64,000 bases of DNA, from positions 372,001 to 436,000 of the forward strand of contig NZ_SNUS01000001.1 of the NCBI RefSeq assembly GCF_012027635.1, written 5' to 3'. Below the pieces are notes generated by a model. It ran no database searches, was not told the DNA's origin, and saw only the letters and a list, made by a program, of their open reading frames with translations. Position numbers and translations under genes: made by a program. The DNA is from Thermococcus sp. 21S9 (lineage in GTDB: Archaea > Methanobacteriota_B > Thermococci > Thermococcales > Thermococcaceae). This document shows, one piece after another, positions 49,566 to 58,246 of this stretch (position 1 is the stretch's first letter; every line of letters begins with the position of its first letter).

Positions 49566-50570
49566 ATGCTGACCTACGCCCAGGCCGGAGTTGACGACGA
49601 AAAAACTGCCAGGGCTTTGAGAAGCATAATAAACCTCGCGAGGGAGACGTTCAGGTTCAGGAGGGGAAAGCCGGGGAAGCCCGCGGAAAACCTCGGCCAC
49701 TACTCCGCTCTGCTCGACTTTGGGAGCTTTTACCTCGCCATGACGACAGACGGGGTTGGAACAAAGGTTCTCGTCGCGGAAGCGGTTGGAAAGTTCGACA
49801 CGATAGGGATAGACATGATAGCGATGAACGTGAACGACCTGCTCTGCGTTGGGGCTAAGCCGGTCGCGTTAGTTGACTACCTCGCCGTCCGCGAGCCGGA
49901 CGAGAGGGTCTTTGGGGAGATAGCGAAGGGCCTCTACGCTGGAGCGGAGCAGGCTGGAATAGCGATAGTCGGCGGGGAAACTGCCGTGATGCCCGACCTG
50001 ATAAACGGCTTCGATTTGGCCGGAACTGCCATCGGAATCGTCGAGAAGGGGAAGGTAATCACGGGAGAAAAGATAAAGCCCGGGGATGCCGTAATAGGAA
50101 TTTCAAGCTCGGGAATCCACTCAAACGGCATGACCCTCGCGAGGAAGCTCCTCATTCCGAAGTATGGTCTCGACTACGAGTACGAGGGCAGAAAGCTATG
50201 GGAGTGGCTTTTGGAACCAACGAGAATTTACGTGGGGGCGGTTCTTGAGCTTATAGAGGGCGTTGAGGTTCACGGCCTGGCCCACATAACCGGCGGTGGG
50301 CTGGCGAACCTCAAGCGCCTCACAGATTACGGTTTCTCCATCGAGATGCCCTCGATTGAGGGAATATTCAAGCTAATCCATGAGAACGGCGTTCCGTTGG
50401 AGGAGATGTTCCGGGTCTTCAACATGGGTGTCGGCTTCGTCGCGATTGTCCCTCCGGAGGAAAAGGAGGATGCCCTGGAAATCCTCAACAAGCATTACGA
50501 GAGCTTCGAGCTCGGAGTTGTTACGGAGGAGCGGGGAATACACGTTGTGAATTTTGGCGTAAGGCTTTAA
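49566..50570 (+). CDS. purM: Phosphoribosylformylglycinamidine cyclo-ligase
   Basis: 334 aa; closes FGAM to AIR. N-terminal [20 protein letters not shown], the ATP-binding [20 protein letters not shown] and [27 protein letters not shown], and [17 protein letters not shown] 49566 follows GGTGGTGCTC. Confidence 0.97.
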   Translation: MLTYAQAGVDDEKTARALRSIINLARETFRFRRGKPGKPAENLGHYSALLDFGSFYLAMTTDGVGTKVLVAEAVGKFDTIGIDMIAMNVNDLLCVGAKPVALVDYLAVREPDERVFGEIAKGLYAGAEQAGIAIVGGETAVMPDLINGFDLAGTAIGIVEKGKVITGEKIKPGDAVIGISSSGIHSNGMTLARKLLIPKYGLDYEYEGRKLWEWLLEPTRIYVGAVLELIEGVEVHGLAHITGGGLANLKRLTDYGFSIEMPSIEGIFKLIHENGVPLEEMFRVFNMGVGFVAIVPPEEKEDALEILNKHYESFELGVVTEERGIHVVNFGVRL

Positions 50571-50602
50571 TTGGGAGCGACATAGAGGGACGCGGTGGTC
50601 GA

Positions 50603-51664
50603 ATGAACCTCCTCATGAGCCAGCTGTTCAGTTTTTCACTGAAGGTAACGGCAGGGTTAGCCCTCCTGGTTAGCTGGAGGAGGTACAGAAGAAATTCACT
50701 CCTGTTCTGGTCGTTCTTCTTCCTGAGTTCATCTCTCTCAATAGTTTCGGAGCTCACCGGGTTCAACTTCGGCGTTCCTCTCTTTCAGGCCCTTGGGGTA
50801 TCTTTCTTGGCCGGCGGTGTGGTGTCCCTCCTCGATGAAGAGGCTGTTGGTTTTCCGATACACTCACTACGGATAGCCGCGCTGACGTTGCCATCCCTGG
50901 TCTCCGCGTACATAGTTCTCTACGCCAAGATAGCCCCAAACCCAAAGCCAATATACCTCTCCTACGGTGTCGCGGGAATTTTCTACGCCTTCGCCGGTGT
51001 AGTTCTTTGGGGAGTTCGGAGGTTTTATCCCCGGTCTGGAACGTTCTTAAGCGCGGTCATCACGATACACGGGCTTCATAAGATGGACTACCCGTTTCTC
51101 CGGCCCGTTGAGTGGTTCGCGCCCATAGGATTCACCCTCGGTGCTGTTTTAAACGCCCTGGAGGTCATCGCCTTCATCCATATAGTACTCTCTGAAAGGT
51201 TCAGAAACATCGAAAGCGCTACGAGTCCCGAAATCCTGAAAAAGGGCGTCTACATTCTACCCCCCGAAAGGTTCAAGTCATACACGGAGGCCCTCTCTGA
51301 CTTCCCGGTTCTGGCCTTCGCAAGGAGGAGCGACTTCCCGGAGAGGTGGGAGGTTCACCTGCTTACAACAGTCGAGGGGCCGGGCAACATAGGGCCGACG
51401 CAACTCCACAGAATAATCGAGAGAACCCGCTCATACCTGGCCGAGGCCCACAGAGAGAACGTGACCGGAGTCGTCGTTATAGAGGGGTTGGAGTACCTGA
51501 TGATGTACAACGACTTCCGCTCGGTGCTGAAGTTCCTTGCAACGCTCGCGGATTACATTGCGCTCTACAGCGGAATGCTCCTCCTAACCCTCGACGAGAA
51601 GAGTCTCGAAGAGAGACAGCTAAAAACCCTCAGGCAGGTTCTCAACGTCGGTGATGGCAAATGA
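50603..51664 (+). CDS. Membrane protein with C-terminal DUF835-like domain
   Basis: 353 aa. About seven membrane helices in residues 1-200, then a soluble C-terminal domain (KGVYILPPERFKSYTEALSD; VVIEGLEYLMMYNDFRSVLK; GMLLLTLDEKSLEERQLKTL), the pattern of the DUF835 domain found in Thermococcales membrane proteins. Function unknown. The ATG follows GGTGGTCGA. It is 32 bp after purM and may share its transcript. Confidence 0.75.
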   Translation: MNLLMSQLFSFSLKVTAGLALLVSWRRYRRNSLLFWSFFFLSSSLSIVSELTGFNFGVPLFQALGVSFLAGGVVSLLDEEAVGFPIHSLRIAALTLPSLVSAYIVLYAKIAPNPKPIYLSYGVAGIFYAFAGVVLWGVRRFYPRSGTFLSAVITIHGLHKMDYPFLRPVEWFAPIGFTLGAVLNALEVIAFIHIVLSERFRNIESATSPEILKKGVYILPPERFKSYTEALSDFPVLAFARRSDFPERWEVHLLTTVEGPGNIGPTQLHRIIERTRSYLAEAHRENVTGVVVIEGLEYLMMYNDFRSVLKFLATLADYIALYSGMLLLTLDEKSLEERQLKTLRQVLNVGDGK

Positions 51665-51825
51665 TGCTAACAGTAAGAAGGAAAGCCTTTCTGGAGGAAC
51701 TCCCGGCTGTCGTTGAGGAGGTCGTTAAAACCTACGGAACCCGGTTGAGGAAGGTAGAAATAAAGGAAGACGAGAAAGGTTGCTACACGGTGTTAATCAC
51801 CTACGATTCGGAGTTTCGCCCGTGA
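51661..51825 (+). CDS. Small hypothetical protein (54 aa)
   Basis: A short gene whose ATG overlaps the stop of the DUF835-type gene (ATGA), with GGTGA six bases before. The protein reads MMLTVRRKAFLEELPAVVEE and ends DSEFRP: one helix, then a beta hairpin. The last 29 bp overlap the convergent purC gene. No family recognised. Confidence 0.6.
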   Translation: MMLTVRRKAFLEELPAVVEEVVKTYGTRLRKVEIKEDEKGCYTVLITYDSEFRP

Positions 51826-52504
51826 GCCTTTCATAGAGCTTCTCATAGGCTGAAATCAGGTCGCCTCGGTCAAAGCGGAAGACGTCCTTGTCGAGGCTCT
51901 CCCTCGTTTCGGCGTCCCAGAAGCGGCAGGTGTCGGGGCTAATCTCGTCCCCAAGGACTATCTCGCCCCTCTCGTTCTTTCCGAACTCGAGCTTGAAGTC
52001 CACGAGAATTATCCCGCGCTCGGCGAAGTACTTCCTGAGAACCTCGTTCACCTTGAGGGCAATTCTCTCCATCTCCCGAACCTCGTCCTTCCCTATGCCC
52101 AGAACCTTGGCGTGGTAGCGGTTAATCATCGGGTCGCCGAGGCTGTCGTCCTTGTAGTAGAGCTCAACTATCGGCTCTGGAAGTTCGGTTCCTTCCTTGA
52201 GAGGGAGGCGCTTCTTCAAACTTCCTGCAACGACGTTTCTGACGACAACCTCAAGGGGGTACATCTTGAGCCTCTCAACGATGAGCCTGTTGTCGCCGGC
52301 AACGCCTATGAAGTGGGTCTTGATTCCGTTCTCCTCAAGAACCTTGAAGAGGAGGGCGCTAATCTGGGCGTTGAGCCAGCCCTTGCCCCGGAACTGGGCC
52401 CTCTTTTTGCCGTCGAAGGCTGTTGCATCGTCCTTGAACTCCATTATCACCTTTCCATCGTCAAGCGGGATTATCTTCTTGGCCTTGCCCTCGTAAACCT
52501 CCAT
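51797..52504 (-). CDS. purC: SAICAR synthetase
   Basis: 235 aa; joins CAIR and aspartate. Starts MEVYEGKAKKIIPLDDGKVI and has the family motifs EVVVRNVVAGSLKKRLPL and ILVDFKLEFG with GDEISPDTCRFWD. ATG 52504 follows GGTGATTCC. Divergent from purF. Confidence 0.97.
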   Translation of the reverse strand: MEVYEGKAKKIIPLDDGKVIMEFKDDATAFDGKKRAQFRGKGWLNAQISALLFKVLEENGIKTHFIGVAGDNRLIVERLKMYPLEVVVRNVVAGSLKKRLPLKEGTELPEPIVELYYKDDSLGDPMINRYHAKVLGIGKDEVREMERIALKVNEVLRKYFAERGIILVDFKLEFGKNERGEIVLGDEISPDTCRFWDAETRESLDKDVFRFDRGDLISAYEKLYERLTGETPNRR

Positions 52505-52509
52505 TGGAA

Positions 52510-52580
52510 TCACCATTTTTGTGTAAAACTTGCTCGTTTTTAAGGGTTGTTTTGCCTTATTATTGTCAAAAACTGGGCAA
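52510..52580. promoter_or_regulatory. purC/purF divergent promoter with paired 18-bp operators plus an overlapping third
   Basis: TCACCA-TTTTTG-TGTAAA (52510-52527) and TTGCCT-TATTAT-TGTCAA (52552-52569), centres 42 bp apart around the purC TATA (CCTTAAAAACG on minus, about 52535-52545). An overlapping TTGTCA-AAAACT-GGGCAA (52563-52580) directly precedes the purF TATA (GTTTTTAAAC, about 52582-52591). Confidence 0.8.
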
Positions 52581-52658
52581 AGTTTTTAAACACAAGGATT
52601 TAAACCAGGCCAGAGTACTTGAAGGCCATTAACTTTTCAATGGCAACCGGTGGTGGGG

Positions 52659-53993
52659 ATGCGGGAGAAGTGCGGAATCTTCGCAACGCTCTCAGAGAAC
52701 TCAGCAAAGAAGGCCTACTACGCCCTTTTAGCTTTACAGCATCGCGGGCAGGAGAGCGCGGGAATAAGCGTCTGGCGGGGCAGGATAAGAACGGTTTCCG
52801 GTCTCGGTCTCGTCACCGACGTTTTCAGGGGAAAAGAACTTGCAAAGCTCCGCTCGAACCTCGCCATAGCCCACGTCCGCTACTCGACGTCAGGCTCGCT
52901 CAACGAGACCCAGCCCCTTGAGACGGAGTGCTGTGGAATGAGAATCGCGGTGGCGCACAACGGGACGCTCACCAACTTCAGACCCCTTCGCGAGAGGTAT
53001 GAAGGGCTCGGCGTCAGGTTCCGCCATTCGGTTGACTCCGAACTGCTCGGAATTTCCTTCCTCTGGCATCTTCGCGAGACGGAAGACGAGTTCGAGGCAA
53101 TGAAGGCCGTCTTTAATGAGGTAAAAGGTGCATACTCCGTTGCCTTTCTCTTCGATGGCAAAATCCTCGTGGCAAGGGACCCCGTTGGTTTCAGGCCCCT
53201 GAGCTACGGAACAGGAGATGGCCACTACTTCGCGAGCGAGGATTCGGCGTTGAAGCTCTTCGTGGAGGAAACGAGGGACGTGAAGCCGGGGGAGGTCTTC
53301 CTTCTCTCGGAAAACGGCGTTGAGAGCAGGGTTCTCGCGAGAGAAAGTCACCACCACTGCGTTTTCGAGTACATCTACTTCGCGAGGCCGGACAGCGTTC
53401 TGGACGGGACGAGCGTTTACGGTGCGAGGGTCAGGATGGGCCGGGAGCTGGCTCGCGAGAGTCCGGCTGAGGGAGACATCGTCATAGCGGTTCCCGACTC
53501 CGGAAGGGCTTCCGCCTTAGGTTTCTCGCAGGAGAGCGGGATTCCCTATGCGGAGGGGCTGATAAAGAACCGCTACATCGGAAGGACCTTCATAACCCCG
53601 GGCCAGTTCAACAGAGAGCTGAAGGTTAAGCTCAAGCTCTCGCCTGTTAGAGAAGTTATAGCCGGAAAGAGTGTCGTTCTGGTGGACGATTCTATAGTCA
53701 GGGGCACGACGATGAAGAGAATCGTCGCAATGCTCAGGAAGGCCGGCGCGAGGGAGGTCCATGTCAGAATAGCCTCACCTCCGATAAGGTACCCCTGCTA
53801 CATGGGTGTCGACATTCCCACAAGGCACGAGCTCATAGCGGCCTTCGGGGGAGTTGAAAAGGTGAGGGAAGCGATAGGGGCCGACAGCCTGGCTTACCTC
53901 AGCGTTGAGGGCCTGAAGAGGGCCGTCGGCAGGGAAGACCTCTGCACGGCCTGTCTAACCGGCGAGTATCCCGAGTGGGCGTTCAGGTTTTAA
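52659..53993 (+). CDS. purF: Amidophosphoribosyltransferase
   Basis: 444 aa; first committed step, PRPP plus glutamine to phosphoribosylamine. [14 protein letters not shown]: the Cys at position 5 becomes the N-terminal nucleophile after a short propeptide is removed. [22 protein letters not shown], and the PRPP loop [18 protein letters not shown]. The C-terminal cysteines ([21 protein letters not shown]) are those that carry an Fe-S cluster in related enzymes. ATG 52659 follows GGTGGTGGGG. Confidence 0.97.
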   Translation: MREKCGIFATLSENSAKKAYYALLALQHRGQESAGISVWRGRIRTVSGLGLVTDVFRGKELAKLRSNLAIAHVRYSTSGSLNETQPLETECCGMRIAVAHNGTLTNFRPLRERYEGLGVRFRHSVDSELLGISFLWHLRETEDEFEAMKAVFNEVKGAYSVAFLFDGKILVARDPVGFRPLSYGTGDGHYFASEDSALKLFVEETRDVKPGEVFLLSENGVESRVLARESHHHCVFEYIYFARPDSVLDGTSVYGARVRMGRELARESPAEGDIVIAVPDSGRASALGFSQESGIPYAEGLIKNRYIGRTFITPGQFNRELKVKLKLSPVREVIAGKSVVLVDDSIVRGTTMKRIVAMLRKAGAREVHVRIASPPIRYPCYMGVDIPTRHELIAAFGGVEKVREAIGADSLAYLSVEGLKRAVGREDLCTACLTGEYPEWAFRF

Positions 53994-54334
53994 TCGATGT
54001 CAAAGGTTCGCTTGAGGGTGCTTTTAACCTCTTGGAGCTTTTCGGGTGTTAGTTTGGCTATTCTTTTGATTACAAGGGACTTCTCAACCGTAAAAACTGA
54101 GGAGCAATCGATGTAACTCTTCTTTTTCAGCTTCCCTTCAAGCAGGTCCTCTTGAGTCAGCTCGACCTGAAACTCCCTGAAGTGGGTTTTGCTTGTTATC
54201 TTGAGAACTATTAAGTCATCTCCAAGGGAGTTAAGCTCGTTGGAACTGACTACCAGAACGGGTCGAAGCTTGCTCCCGATGTAGTTTGTAAAGGGGAGTT
54301 CAAGGAGAACAACGTCTCCCTGCTCAAATTTCAA
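53990..54334 (-). CDS. MazF/PemK-type endoribonuclease toxin
   Basis: 114 aa. Core of the PemK fold: [20 protein letters not shown] followed by RPVLVVSSN, then [20 protein letters not shown] and a late [20 protein letters not shown]. Probably cuts mRNA when free of its antitoxin, whose gene overlaps its 5' end by 11 bp. Its 3' end overlaps purF by 4 bp (convergent). Confidence 0.88.
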   Translation of the reverse strand: MKFEQGDVVLLELPFTNYIGSKLRPVLVVSSNELNSLGDDLIVLKITSKTHFREFQVELTQEDLLEGKLKKKSYIDCSSVFTVEKSLVIKRIAKLTPEKLQEVKSTLKRTFDID

Positions 54335-54512
54335 AGAGCTCCTCAGCGTCTTCTCCCTCCTGAAGGAGCTTTAGATAACCGAGTTCCTTGAGTTCGTCCT
54401 TCGTTTCTATCCCCTCAATCCTTATCCTCAGCTTGGCGCCGGGGGGCAGGTTCAGCTTTTCGAGGGGCACGATAACGTCGCCCCTGTAAACCGCAACTAT
54501 CACCTTGGACAT
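54324..54512 (-). CDS. Antitoxin of the MazF-type pair
   Basis: 62 aa, AbrB/DUF104-like beta strand N-terminus (VIVAVYRGDVIVPLEKLNLP, GAKLRIRIEG) and an acidic helical tail ([12 protein letters not shown]) suited to bind the toxin. ATG 54512 is close behind the formate dehydrogenase gene (24 bp), so the module may be read from that gene's promoter. Confidence 0.8.
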   Translation of the reverse strand: MSKVIVAVYRGDVIVPLEKLNLPPGAKLRIRIEGIETKDELKELGYLKLLQEGEDAEELFEI

Positions 54513-54536
54513 GATTGAAAATTGGGAAAGGAACTT

Positions 54537-56528
54537 TTAAGGGTTAGGCTTAACCCTCTTAACCCGACACGCCGAGAACTTGAACGCCGGAGTTCCGGCC
54601 TTGTTGAGTGCTGGACTCGTGAGCCTGTTCGCCTTGAAGTGGAAGGGAACCACGACGAGGCCCTCCTGAACATTTCCGACCTTCGCGCGCATCCTTATCC
54701 TCCCGCGCCGGGTTTCAATCTCCACCCAATCGTTATCGCGGATTCCGAGCCTTTCCGCGTCGCGCTTACTCATCAACGCCCTCGGCTCGCCCATGAGCTT
54801 CACGAGCGAGGGACTCCTCCGCGTCATCTCACCGGTGTTGTAGTGGCTTATCAAGCGAATGGTCGTTAGAACCATCGGGAACTCCCCGTTCGGCTCCTCC
54901 CAGGGTGAGATTCTCTCGACGGCCATGAAGCGGGCCTTTCCGTCGGGCGTTGCGAACTCCCAGGTGTGAAGCCTCTTCCTCGGCAGAAAGATTCCATCGC
55001 CGTTCTTGAGTTCCTCAACGTCCCTCTCCTCAAGCTCCGGGAAAAGGCGGAAGTACTCTGCCGTTATCTCCTCAACCCCAGCATAGTTGAAGCCCGGAAG
55101 CCCGAGCGCCCGGCCGAGCATCGCCAGAATCTCCCAGTCAGGCTTTGAGTCGGCGTAGGGCTCGCAGACCTTGTGGCTCCACTGGATTCTCCGCTCGCTG
55201 TTCATGTAACTGCCGGCCTTTTCGCAGAAGGCCGATGCCGGAAGGATGTAGTGGGCGTAGCGCGCCGTTCTCGTCATGAAGATGTCCTGAACCACGAGTA
55301 GGTCGAGCTTTCTGAGGGCTTTTCTTACGTGGTCAAAGTTCGCCTCGCTCACAGCCGGATTCTCGCCGACGATGTAGAGGGCCTTCACGTCGCCCTCTTC
55401 TATTGCCTCCCACAGCTCGGTGAGGTAGAGTCCCCTGTCCGTCGGTATGTCCTCGACTCCCCACACGTCGGCAACGCGCTTCCGGAAGCGCTCGTCGGTC
55501 AGCGGGACGTAGCCCGGCAGGAACTCGCTCAGCGCGCCCATGTAAGCGGCTCCCTGGACGTTGTTCTGCCCGCGCATCGGATAGAAGCCACCGCGCTCGC
55601 CGATGTAGCCGAGGAGCAGTGCGAGGTTTATCACGGCCAGAACGTTCTCAACGCCAGAGACGTGCTGGGTTAGGCCCATCCCCCACATTATCGCCCCGCT
55701 TCCGGCCAGTGCGAAGGCCCTCGCAACTTCCCTTATCGTCTCCGCGGGAACTCCAGTCACGCCCTCCGCGTACTCTGGGGTGTACTTCGTAACCCCCATC
55801 CTGACCTCTGAGAACCCGCTCGTCCTCATCCTGATGAACTCCTCGTTGTAGAGGCCCTCCTTGATTATAACGTGGGCAATCGCGTTGGCCAGAACTATGT
55901 CCGTCCCAGGCTTTATGACGAGCCTGTAATCCGCAAAGGCCATCGTCCGCGTTTCCCTGACGTCCACGACGATTACCTTGGCCCCTCTCCTCTTGGCCTT
56001 CAGGATGTAGTCCATGACGACGGGGTGCGTTTCAGCGGGATTGTAGCCCCATATCAGGACGGCGTTGAAGCGCTCGATGTCCTCGTAGGGGTTCGTCTGC
56101 GCCCCGGTTCCAACGGTCAGCTTGAGCGCGTGAACGCTCGCCTCGTGGCACAGCCTCGCGCAGTTGTCTATGTTGTTCGTGCCGAAGAGGCGGGCAATCT
56201 TCTGGAGGAGGTAGTTCTCCTCGTTGCTCACCTTCGAGGACGAGAGGAACGCCACCGCGTCGGGGCCGTAAAGCTCCCTTATCTCGAGCAGTCTGTTGGC
56301 TATCTCCTCTATCGCGACCCCCCAGCTGATTGGGACCATCGCCGAACCGGCCCTCTTGAGGGGCCTCTTCAGCCTTCCGGGGGAGCGGACGAACTCGAGC
56401 GAGTAGAGACCCTTGGGGCAGAGCTTTCCCCTGTTCGGCTCGCCGGGGTAGGGCTTGACCCTCATGCTCTTCTCGTCAACAAGGAGCCTGCACCCAAAAC
56501 CGCAGAAGGGGCACACGACCGTCTTCAC
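54537..56528 (-). CDS. Formate dehydrogenase-like molybdo/tungstopterin oxidoreductase, stand-alone catalytic subunit
   Basis: 663 aa. [4Fe-4S] site Cys6, Cys9, Cys13, Cys37 (CPFCGFGC ... CPKG). Metal ligand Cys127 in DNCARLCHEASVHAL followed by GTGAQTNPYEDIE, as in formate dehydrogenases with Cys in place of Sec. MGD-binding C-terminal domain with [20 protein letters not shown]. No FdhB, electron-transfer or formate-transport gene adjoins. The GTG start 56528 follows GGTGGTAGC. Its promoter has the paired operators of the pur genes, so I infer that it makes (or removes) formate for PurT and PurP. Confidence 0.85.
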   Translation of the reverse strand: MKTVVCPFCGFGCRLLVDEKSMRVKPYPGEPNRGKLCPKGLYSLEFVRSPGRLKRPLKRAGSAMVPISWGVAIEEIANRLLEIRELYGPDAVAFLSSSKVSNEENYLLQKIARLFGTNNIDNCARLCHEASVHALKLTVGTGAQTNPYEDIERFNAVLIWGYNPAETHPVVMDYILKAKRRGAKVIVVDVRETRTMAFADYRLVIKPGTDIVLANAIAHVIIKEGLYNEEFIRMRTSGFSEVRMGVTKYTPEYAEGVTGVPAETIREVARAFALAGSGAIMWGMGLTQHVSGVENVLAVINLALLLGYIGERGGFYPMRGQNNVQGAAYMGALSEFLPGYVPLTDERFRKRVADVWGVEDIPTDRGLYLTELWEAIEEGDVKALYIVGENPAVSEANFDHVRKALRKLDLLVVQDIFMTRTARYAHYILPASAFCEKAGSYMNSERRIQWSHKVCEPYADSKPDWEILAMLGRALGLPGFNYAGVEEITAEYFRLFPELEERDVEELKNGDGIFLPRKRLHTWEFATPDGKARFMAVERISPWEEPNGEFPMVLTTIRLISHYNTGEMTRRSPSLVKLMGEPRALMSKRDAERLGIRDNDWVEIETRRGRIRMRAKVGNVQEGLVVVPFHFKANRLTSPALNKAGTPAFKFSACRVKRVKPNP

Positions 56529-56539
56529 GCTACCACCTT

Positions 56540-56600
56540 TTGGCAAGAAAAAGCTAAAATTAAAAAATTTTGCGCATAATTTTTGAAATGACTTTGTCAA
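56540..56600. promoter_or_regulatory. Formate dehydrogenase promoter with paired 18-bp operators
   Basis: TTGGCA-AGAAAA-AGCTAA (56540-56557) and TTGAAA-TGACTT-TGTCAA (56583-56600), centres 43 bp apart, with an AT-rich TATA region (AATTTTTTAAT on minus, about 56559-56569) between. The inner site shares its first twelve bases with the purM-side site at 49508. Confidence 0.7.
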
Positions 56601-56671
56601 TAATTAGAGGGTGCAAGTTTTAATTTAGGTGTCAACTACCCTCTCCACGAGACCTGTGGGGGCGCAACCAA

Positions 56672-57652
56672 ATGACAGCGAGAACGATGATATTCCTTTT
56701 GCTGTTATCCCTTCTGTTCGTTCCATATTCCTCAGCTAACCTCGTCGTGATTCCTGGAAAGGACGATGCCTTCGTCGTGCACTGGTGGGCCGGCGAAAAC
56801 GGGGAACTCGGAATGGACTTTTACCACTTCATCAACGGAACAATTCAGCCCTTTTACCGCACCTGCCTCCTCTGCAACGGCAACGAAGTTATAAACGACT
56901 GGGCCCGGCTCATTCCGAACGGGAGTTCGTGGATATTCCTGCGGAGCTTCTACGTTCCAAAAAACGATACGCGGGTTGTTGAAGCCTACCGCGTTCAGGG
57001 AAAGGACTGCACCCTCATCGGGAGGGTTTCCTTGGTTCTGCCCCCAGAAACGGAGCCAAGGATTGTGGTTTACTATCAGAGGAAGGCCTTTGGGGTGTAT
57101 TTTGAAAACGGGAGCGAAATCATCTCGAGGAAATTCCTGATTCGAAATTCTCTTACACCGGTTAACTTCTCCGGTTTTCCGGAGGGGACGCCTGTTTACT
57201 ACGCGATGGAAAAGGGCGTCCCCTTGGGTGGATTCTACGTCAGCGGGAACGGCTATGCATACAACGGGAGTAAGGTTGTTCTCGTTCCGTTGAACGTCGT
57301 CAGGGAAATCGTATCGTCTCTAAAGGCTAAAGAGGACATCAGAGGTTTCGCATCAGCCATTCTGAAGGACGGGGTTATCATGTACTATCCTTACAACTAT
57401 CATGTCAACGGTTCCCCCATGAGGGATGACGAACTCAGCCTCTTCTACTATCCAACCAACGGCGGGAAGCTCACGGTTTTCAAGCTTGAAAAGTTTCAGA
57501 ACAGCTCGGGCTTTGCCCCGGGAATCGTTTGCTCAGAGAAGCCGGAAGAGAAAAGGCCGGAAAAGGGAAACTCCGGGATATGTGGTCCTGCGAGCTTAGT
57601 GGTGCTGACCCTGATACCGGCTTACAGGGCCTTCCGCAGGAAGTACTCGTGA
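56672..57652 (+). CDS. Secreted protein with CGP-CTERM anchor
   Basis: 326 aa. Signal peptide about 1-22 (MIFLLLLSLLFVPYSSA). Outside region with about ten N-glycosylation-type sequons (for example FINGT, IPNGSS, FENGSE, YNGS) and two CxxC-like cysteines (RTCLLCNG). It ends with a charged stretch and GNSGICGPASLVVLTLIPAY then RAFRRKYS, the CGP-CTERM sorting signal known from Thermococcaceae. Function unknown. The 3' end overlaps pdxT (convergent, 31 bp). The ribosome site is weak. Confidence 0.8.
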   Translation: MTARTMIFLLLLSLLFVPYSSANLVVIPGKDDAFVVHWWAGENGELGMDFYHFINGTIQPFYRTCLLCNGNEVINDWARLIPNGSSWIFLRSFYVPKNDTRVVEAYRVQGKDCTLIGRVSLVLPPETEPRIVVYYQRKAFGVYFENGSEIISRKFLIRNSLTPVNFSGFPEGTPVYYAMEKGVPLGGFYVSGNGYAYNGSKVVLVPLNVVREIVSSLKAKEDIRGFASAILKDGVIMYYPYNYHVNGSPMRDDELSLFYYPTNGGKLTVFKLEKFQNSSGFAPGIVCSEKPEEKRPEKGNSGICGPASLVVLTLIPAYRAFRRKYS

Positions 57653-58215
57653 ACCCGCGTGTCGTCCGTCAGCTCGGGGTGGAACTCGAGGCCGATTAGG
57701 TTGTCCTGCTCGACGCCAACAACCCTGTCGCCGAGCCACGCGATGGGCTTCACCTTGTCGCTTAGGAGCTCCACTATCCTCGGGGCGCGTATGAAAACTC
57801 CCGGAAACGGCTCGTCGCTGAAGGCAAGCTTTATCGGCGCCTCGAAGCTGTCCACCTGCCTGCCGTAGGCGTTTCTGTTCACCTTAACGTCGAGGAGCTC
57901 AAGGAACCTCTGCTCCGGCGTTGCCCCGATGACGTCTTTGGAGAGCATTATCAAACCGGCGCACGTTCCCATTATAGGCAGACCTTCTTCGCCGAGCTTT
58001 TTAACGGGCTCAATAAGCCCGGTCTTGACCATGAGCCTCGATATCGTCGTGCTCTCCCCACCGGGGATTATGATTGCCGAGATTCCCTCGAGCTGTTCCG
58101 GCTTCCTGAGCCAGATTACCTCGCCGGAGACGCCGAGGTTCTCAAGGGCTCTTTTGCTCGCCTCGATGTGCTCGCTGACGTCTCCCTGAAGGCCTATAAC
58201 GCCTACCTTGACCAT
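57622..58215 (-). CDS. pdxT: Pyridoxal 5'-phosphate synthase, glutaminase subunit
   Basis: 197 aa. Feeds ammonia to PdxS. MVKVGVIGLQGDVSEHIEAS; Cys nucleophile in PIMGTCAGLIMLSKDVIG; His/Glu in IGLEFHPELTDDTRVHEYF; GGESTTI oxyanion segment. 31 bp downstream of pdxS. Confidence 0.97.
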   Translation of the reverse strand: MVKVGVIGLQGDVSEHIEASKRALENLGVSGEVIWLRKPEQLEGISAIIIPGGESTTISRLMVKTGLIEPVKKLGEEGLPIMGTCAGLIMLSKDVIGATPEQRFLELLDVKVNRNAYGRQVDSFEAPIKLAFSDEPFPGVFIRAPRIVELLSDKVKPIAWLGDRVVGVEQDNLIGLEFHPELTDDTRVHEYFLRKAL

Positions 58216-58246
58216 TTCAATCCCCCCAATGTGAAAAAGAGAAGAG

